A DNA stretch of 9,973 bases from JANLTP01 sp031363055 (lineage in GTDB: Bacteria > Pseudomonadota > Gammaproteobacteria > Burkholderiales > Burkholderiaceae_E): the NCBI GenBank assembly GCA_031363055.1, contig JANLTP010000237.1, forward strand, positions 1-9,973. The letters run 5' to 3'. The notes beneath the pieces were generated by a model. That model was not told the DNA's origin and ran no database searches. It was given only the letters and a program-made list of their open reading frames with translations. Made by a program: the position numbers and the translations under genes. Each line of letters begins with the position of its first letter. Positions within the stretch are counted from its first letter, which is position 1. Below, piece after piece: positions 6,389-9,973 of this stretch.

Positions 6389-7651
6389 ATGGCAGAGTTG
6401 TTTCGCGCCGCAATGTTGGTGGTCTTCATGATCCATGCGTCGATCGCCTGCGCCGCGCCCGACGAACAAAAACTCGGCAAGGAATTGGGTTACCCGGTCG
6501 GCAATGCGTCCAGGAGCAGCTGGCTGGACGATGAATCGCGACGGGTCGGATCATTCACACATCAAGGTGAGATCCCAGGCTTCTATCACGGCAAAGCGAA
6601 TCTGCTGCAGCGCGCCGAAAAGCCGATGCCGCTGCCGAAAGCAGCGAGAGAAACTGACTATCGCTGGAGCATTGATCAGGCACGCAACTTGAGTGTCGAC
6701 GACTACCTGGCACGGCAGCGTATCACGGGGCTGCTCATCGTGAAGGATGGTGTCGTGCAGCTCGAGCGTTACCAGTACAGCCGCCAGCCGACGCATCGAT
6801 TCACTTCGCAGTCGATGGCCAAGTCGATCACTGCGCTCGGCATCGGCATCGCCCTCTACGAGGGCAATATCAAGTCGCTCGACGACCCGGCCGAACGATA
6901 CGCGAGCGAGCTGCGCAGCACCTTGTTTGGGGCCACATCAATTCGTAATCTGCTGCGCATGGCTTCAGGGGCGCAATTGAAGCAGACTTACGACAACTCA
7001 GGCGACAGCGGGCGGTTCGACGCCGCGCTTGCCCGCGAAGGTGTACAAGCGGCGGCAATGGTTATCACCGAGCGCGCAACCAAAGCGGGAACCCATTTCA
7101 GCTATTCGAGTGCTCACTCGGTCGTGCTCGGCGCCGTTCTGCGAGGGGCCACCGGCACAAGCCTTGCCGAATACTTGACGCCGCGACTTTGGCAGGCCAT
7201 CGGCGCCGAAGCGTCAGCGCTTTGGCGCGCCGACCGTACGGGACTTGAGGTGGCTTCAGGCAATTTTAATGCGACCCTGCATGACTACGCACGATTGGGA
7301 GTCGTGCTCGCCAACGATGGAGTACGGCCTGACGATCCCACCCGCAAACCGATTGTGCCGCTCGATTTTCTGCTCGATGCGACCGACTGGAAGCGCGTGC
7401 CTGCGCCGTTTCATCCGGGCAAAGCCGAGCCATTCATGGGTTATGGCTATCAATTCTGGCTTTTTCCTGGCGAACGCCGTCGGTTTGCGATGCTGGGTGT
7501 TTATGGTCAGTCGATCTACATTGATCCTGGCCAAAAGTTGGTCATGGTGCAGACCGGCGTCAACGCGACCGCGCAAGCCGGCGAAACCAGCTTGGGGCGC
7601 GAGCGTTTGGCGTTCTGGCGCGGCGTCGTCGGCCACTATGGGAAATGGTAG
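6389..7651 (+). CDS. Exported beta-lactamase-fold serine hydrolase (class C/NylB-like)
   Basis: A complete 420-residue serine hydrolase of the beta-lactamase/penicillin-binding-protein fold, closer to class C-like esterases and 6-aminohexanoate-dimer hydrolases than to true beta-lactamases. The catalytic SxxK is Ser142-Met-Ala-Lys145 in FTSQSMAKSITALGIG, and the second motif is Tyr239-Ser-Ser in HFSYSSAHSVVLG. The third-motif region is probably GVYGQSIYIDPGQKLVMV near the C-terminus. Residues 1-23 (LFRAAMLVVFMIHASIACAA) are a signal peptide, so it acts in the periplasm or outside. ATG 6389 follows GAAGG by about 7 bases. It is preceded by a good promoter and convergent with the alpha/beta hydrolase, 32 bases between stops, with no visible terminator. 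Members act on peptides, esters or amides; the substrate is not predictable here, and antibiotic resistance should not be assumed. Confidence 0.9.
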   Translation: MAELFRAAMLVVFMIHASIACAAPDEQKLGKELGYPVGNASRSSWLDDESRRVGSFTHQGEIPGFYHGKANLLQRAEKPMPLPKAARETDYRWSIDQARNLSVDDYLARQRITGLLIVKDGVVQLERYQYSRQPTHRFTSQSMAKSITALGIGIALYEGNIKSLDDPAERYASELRSTLFGATSIRNLLRMASGAQLKQTYDNSGDSGRFDAALAREGVQAAAMVITERATKAGTHFSYSSAHSVVLGAVLRGATGTSLAEYLTPRLWQAIGAEASALWRADRTGLEVASGNFNATLHDYARLGVVLANDGVRPDDPTRKPIVPLDFLLDATDWKRVPAPFHPGKAEPFMGYGYQFWLFPGERRRFAMLGVYGQSIYIDPGQKLVMVQTGVNATAQAGETSLGRERLAFWRGVVGHYGKW

Positions 7652-7683
7652 CGGGCGTCGTCGACCAGTTCAGAAAGCCAGCT

Positions 7684-8634
7684 TCAAAACACCAGTGGGA
7701 GTCGCTGCGCGCGAAAGAACTGGGTGACGACCGGAGTCCAGATCGGAAAGCCCGCCGGTGCGGGCAACACACCGTGGCCCCGCCGTTCGGGAAACGGCGG
7801 CGCGACAAACAGTTCGCCGCGTCCGCCGGCCTTGCTAAAACTCTCGAACCACAATTTCTGCACACGCAGGCCGATGTACTCGTCGTTCTCGGCATAAAAC
7901 CAAAGCACCGGCACGGCGATTTGGGGCGCGATCGATGTGTACAGCTGCGCCAAATGATCGGACGCGCAGGGCTCGCCTGGATGGGTATCCGGTCGCCCGC
8001 CCCTGCCTGAGGAAAACGCCAGCACGGCGATCAATCCATCGGGACGTTTCGAGGCCGTGTACAACGAAGCGAAGCCGCCCGCGCTCTGACCGACCAACAG
8101 CCAGCGTTTCGCATCGAGATCGCGCTGCGACTTTGCCCAAGCGACCGTGGTGAGCAGATCCAAGGCGGCACCTTCACCAGCGCGGCGAAAGTCCGGCTTT
8201 TTGCAACTGCCGTAAGCATCACCAAATTTCTCGCCGCCGCTTGCGCCATAACCGCGCCGCACTGGCGCCAGCACCGCATAACCACGCCGTACCCACTCGT
8301 TGGCCAGCGGCAGATTGCGATTACGGCCGATATTGTGGTTCTGTTCGGCCGTAAGCGCGGTACCATGACTCAACACGATCCACGGAAAGGGGCCTGCGCC
8401 CGCCGGACGAAAGCTGGTGACGACGATACGCTCGCCGGTACCGGGGATCGGTACTTGATGGACCTCCTCGCGCAGGCTGACATCGAGCAGCTCGGCCTGG
8501 CTGGCTTTGGTACTGACCCGCGCCTGCAGCGACGTGGTCACCAGCATCGCCACGGTTAGTAACGCAACGATCTTAAAAGGACGCCGGACGATCAACACAA
8601 AGAGGACATTTTTCAGGGCTAGTTTGGTGAACAT
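7684..8634 (-). CDS. Exported alpha/beta hydrolase
   Basis: A 316-residue alpha/beta-hydrolase of the dienelactone-hydrolase/prolyl-oligopeptidase-like type. The oxyanion region is WIVLSHGTALTAEQ; the nucleophile is Ser184 in LLVGQSAGGFASLY, the acid is probably Asp251 in WFYAENDEYIG, and the base is His287 in RRGHGVL. The N-terminus is a long basic and hydrophobic segment (RRPFKIVALLTVAMLVTTSL), an export signal. ATG 8634 lacks a clear Shine-Dalgarno and starts 5 bases after the stop of the NlpC/P60-like gene, so translation may be coupled to it. ATG at codon 30 is an alternative start but would remove half the signal. The stop is TGA at 7684-7686. It probably hydrolyses esters or peptides outside the cytoplasm; the substrate is unknown. 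The family member is intact. Confidence 0.88.
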   Translation of the reverse strand: MFTKLALKNVLFVLIVRRPFKIVALLTVAMLVTTSLQARVSTKASQAELLDVSLREEVHQVPIPGTGERIVVTSFRPAGAGPFPWIVLSHGTALTAEQNHNIGRNRNLPLANEWVRRGYAVLAPVRRGYGASGGEKFGDAYGSCKKPDFRRAGEGAALDLLTTVAWAKSQRDLDAKRWLLVGQSAGGFASLYTASKRPDGLIAVLAFSSGRGGRPDTHPGEPCASDHLAQLYTSIAPQIAVPVLWFYAENDEYIGLRVQKLWFESFSKAGGRGELFVAPPFPERRGHGVLPAPAGFPIWTPVVTQFFRAQRLPLVF

Positions 8635-8639
8635 TAAAT

Positions 8640-9008
8640 TCAGCGCTCGCTTAAGGTTCTGCCAACGACGGGTCTGCCAATAACGGCCTTGCGCGCCTTC
8701 GTATCGGACGGAAAACGCGGACTGTAAGAGAGGAGTCGGGTTGAGTAGCCGGCGCGCTCGAAGATGGCGAGCACAAATCCAGAACAGTCGGCGCGCATCG
8801 AGCAGGTGCTGGCGCTGGTGTCGCCCGGCATCTGAATCAATCGGCCGCCGAGAACATATTGATTGTTCGCGGGCATGATGTTTTGAACCAATTGACGGGC
8901 GATCGCCAAATGCCTGGGCGTATCCTCAGCGAGGATCCGGGCGTTCATGCAGCAAAGCAGGGCCAAAACGGTCCAGACATGAAGAACAACTTTGACGGCG
9001 AAGCTCAT
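8640..9008 (-). CDS. Truncated NlpC/P60-like (C40 peptidase) exported protein
   Basis: 122 residues. Residues 1-27 are a signal peptide (VVLHVWTVLALLCCMNARIL). The motif RADCSGFVLAIFERAGY holds Cys75, the nucleophile position of NlpC/P60 cell-wall peptidases, in its typical DCSGF context. In that family the catalytic His lies some 50 or more residues after the Cys. Here the frame ends 47 residues after Cys75, in a basic tail (AVIGRPVVGRTLSER) that looks unlike the family, and no His follows Cys75 at all. The catalytic centre is therefore incomplete, and a frameshift or deletion near 8690-8700 is the likely cause. ATG 9008 has a good ribosome site (GGGAAG). It is followed after 5 bases by the alpha/beta hydrolase, and tandem 16-bp repeats lie upstream. 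Confidence 0.65.
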   Translation of the reverse strand: MSFAVKVVLHVWTVLALLCCMNARILAEDTPRHLAIARQLVQNIMPANNQYVLGGRLIQMPGDTSASTCSMRADCSGFVLAIFERAGYSTRLLSYSPRFPSDTKARKAVIGRPVVGRTLSER

Positions 9009-9286
9009 CTTGACTTCCCACTGCGTCCCGAATACCGCCTGTTCAATGCCGCCCGTTGTGTAATCTGCCTGTTGCGTAATCTGCCTGTCGCGTAATCAAT
9101 CTGTTAGGCAATCATAAGCCGAAACGCTTCCGTGAATGGGTCTGTCTGCACATTGGTCAACCAAACCGAAAGGCACGAGACGACCGGCGACGCAACCAAA
9201 AAAATCACGCTCGAGAGATTTCAACCGGGCTTGGACAGCAGTGAAGCGACGGCGGCCTGGTTGACCTGTTCAATCCACTGGCAGGC
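9009..9286. other. Region without a recognised gene, with tandem repeats
   Basis: 278 bases upstream of the NlpC/P60-like start. 9055-9118 holds 16-bp tandem repeats (separate entry). From about 9156 to 9289 the plus strand is open for about 45 codons, ending TAG, with a tidy translated end (LDSSEATAAWLTCSIHWQA). It has no good ribosome site or known motif and could be a relic, so I leave it unannotated. Confidence 0.5.
9055..9118. repeat. 16-bp tandem repeats, three copies plus a degenerate fourth
   Basis: Unit GTTGYGTAATCTGCCT: copy 1 at 9055-9070, copy 2 at 9071-9086 (one difference), copy 3 at 9087-9102 (GTCGCGTAATCAATCT), and a weak fourth at 9103-9118. On the minus strand each unit contains GATTACGC or a variant. 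They end about 47 bases before the NlpC/P60-like start, a position suited to an operator with regularly spaced sites, one and a half helical turns apart. Confidence 0.8.
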
Positions 9287-9736
9287 TTAGCTGGTCGGCA
9301 TCGAACGCAAACCGTAAGTCGCCTCGCCGATCCTTAAATATTCGACTCGCATGATCGCCGACTTTTCGCCGGGCAAGGCGTAACCCAGCGCCGCGACGAC
9401 CACACCGGGCGCGGGCTGCGCGACCTTCCAGGCTTCGACCCGAAACAGCGGAGCCAACTCCAGGGTCCAGGTTTTCGCATTGCTGTCCGGCACCTTTGCC
9501 TTGGCCAGCAGCGTCTTGCCGTCAATCTGCTGCGTTTGGGCCGGCAAGATCCGTTTGATGAACACGGTCGGAATTGACAGCGTTCCGCGCCGATTGATAA
9601 ACGCATAAAGATGACCACTCAGCGGATTCTGGCCCATGGCGTTTCGGGCCAGCGCATACAAGCCGACATACGATCGGCGCATGTCGACCGGCTGGCCGTA
9701 CACATACACTCGGATCTGGCCTTCCGGAAAGAACAT
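9287..9736 (-). CDS. Chimeric reading frame: IS66 TnpB N-terminus fused to unrelated C-terminal sequence
   Basis: Residues 1-50 match the N-terminus of the IS66-family accessory protein TnpB (Orf2): the QPVDMRRSYVGLYALAR motif and PLSGHLYAFINRR are diagnostic. TnpB normally continues into a stretch on the pattern of KVLYFDRSGYCIWAKRLE. Here, from about 9587, the sequence changes to RGTLSIPTVFIKRILPAQ and runs 99 more residues, ending PGEKSAIMRVEYLRIGEATY and a TAA at 9287-9289. That part has G/C-ended codons and looks like a real protein fragment, with strand-like hydrophobic stretches, but I do not recognise it. ATG 9736 follows the tnpA stop by 10 bases with GAGG ahead, the normal IS66 arrangement. 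It is probably an accidental fusion made by deletion or insertion, with no transposition role left. Confidence 0.65.
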   Translation of the reverse strand: MFFPEGQIRVYVYGQPVDMRRSYVGLYALARNAMGQNPLSGHLYAFINRRGTLSIPTVFIKRILPAQTQQIDGKTLLAKAKVPDSNAKTWTLELAPLFRVEAWKVAQPAPGVVVAALGYALPGEKSAIMRVEYLRIGEATYGLRSMPTS

Positions 9737-9746
9737 CGAGCGGCCC

Positions 9747-9953
9747 TCAGCCTCGGCTTACCGTCAGCACCATGCCGCCACCGAATTCCAAACGCAGATC
9801 GATTCGGGCATCCGGTAACACACCGGCCGGCGAATTGAGCGGCGCCCGATTCAGCGGACCCAGGTCAACAAACCCCAAGGCCTGCGGCGCCACTCGACGA
9901 GTCGAGTGGCGCACAGCGATCAATGGAATCTGAACCAACCCGCAATTTTCCGG
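9747..9953 (-). pseudogene. IS66 TnpA (Orf1) remnant, C-terminal part
   Basis: The frame ending at TGA 9747-9749 has the shape of the C-terminus of IS66-family TnpA: a short IPLIAVR strand, a Pro-rich linker, then ARIDLRLEFGGGMVLTVSRG, which fits the usual end of Orf1 just before tnpB. The frame is closed upstream by TGA at 9954-9956, so the N-terminal helix-turn-helix half is missing or frameshifted within this window. It lies 10 bases from the tnpB start. A 26-bp palindrome (9887-9912) sits inside it. The assignment rests mainly on position relative to tnpB and the terminal motif. Confidence 0.55.
9887..9912. repeat. 26-bp palindrome with perfect 12-bp arms
   Basis: GCGCCACTCGAC (9887-9898) and GTCGAGTGGCGC (9901-9912) are exact inverted copies separated by GA. 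It lies within the tnpA remnant. Such a long perfect palindrome is not expected by chance. It could be a protein-binding site, an element end or an inverted-duplication scar. Confidence 0.85.
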
Positions 9954-9973
9954 TCAGTACCAAAGCACAACAC

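Larger units (their letters stand above)
9590..9973 (-). mobile_element. IS66-family element remnant, continuing past the right edge
   Basis: It comprises the tnpA remnant and the first 50 codons of tnpB in the native order and spacing. The element is broken at about 9587, where tnpB homology stops, and its other end lies outside the window. The large transposase gene (tnpC), which would follow tnpB, is absent. No terminal inverted repeat was found. Confidence 0.6.

Noticed and set aside
6389..7651. Calling the serine hydrolase an antibiotic-resistance beta-lactamase
   Set aside because: It has SxxK and YSS motifs of the broader class C-like hydrolase group but no clear beta-lactamase-specific KTG, so only a general hydrolase call is justified.
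7637..7686. Readthrough of the hydrolase TGA at 7684 as another recoded TGA
   Set aside because: The extension is only about 15 residues with no family similarity, and the protein already has its full fold and catalytic triad.
7753..7768. GCCCGC-CGGT-GCGGGC hairpin near the end of the alpha/beta hydrolase gene
   Set aside because: It lies within well-conserved coding sequence near the catalytic His and has no T-run; ordinary in G+C-rich DNA.
1..9973. CRISPR arrays, tRNA or rRNA genes, riboswitches, phage defence cluster
   Set aside because: No spaced repeat array, no cloverleaf-like or rRNA sequence and no defence-family proteins were seen; the only tandem repeats have no spacers.

Overview
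The window (about 10 kb, roughly 58-60 % G+C by eye, strong G/C preference at third codon positions) looks like chromosomal DNA of a free-living Pseudomonadota, most probably a gammaproteobacterium. The case rests on family content (Bcr/CflA exporter, LysR regulator, IS91 and IS66 relics) and codon use; no marker gene fixes the taxon.

Layout, left to right. 3-140 (+): probable 3' end of an unrecognised gene. 156-1495 (+): a 12-helix drug exporter of the Bcr/CflA family whose conserved first helix lies upstream of any canonical in-frame start, pointing to a one-base frameshift near 176-180. About 1480-1660 (-): an orphan coding-like fragment. 1662-2817 (+): a decayed IS91-family transposase with several frame changes and a deletion that removes the expected catalytic tyrosine region, followed by about 270 bases of relic sequence with a 9-bp hairpin. 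3089-3859 (-): an intact DJ-1/PfpI-type protein, divergent across an AT-rich promoter region from a LysR regulator (3963-4931, +). 4882-5430 (-): a carboxymuconolactone-decarboxylase/AhpD-like protein with two in-frame TGA codons, preceded in a likely operon by a small membrane-anchored protein (5476-6129, -). 6389-7651 (+): an exported beta-lactamase-fold serine hydrolase with a good sigma70-type promoter. 7684-8634 and 8640-9008 (-): an exported alpha/beta hydrolase and a truncated NlpC/P60-like protein, 5 bases apart. 9055-9118: 16-bp tandem repeats upstream of that pair. 9287-9973 (-): an IS66 relic in which the start of tnpB is fused in frame to unrelated sequence, and a tnpA remnant carrying a 26-bp palindrome.

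The middle block (DJ-1/PfpI, LysR, AhpD-like protein) has a redox or electrophile-stress flavour, and the LysR protein probably controls its divergent neighbour. The most interesting point is the AhpD-like gene. Its first TGA sits where the second cysteine of a CxxC redox motif is expected and is followed at a suitable distance by a perfect 6-bp stem with a 5-nt loop that has G in its second position, so selenocysteine decoding (CxxU) must be considered. A second in-frame TGA, at an expected tryptophan, argues for ordinary pseudogene decay instead. The flanks are a graveyard of mobile-element fragments and truncated genes.
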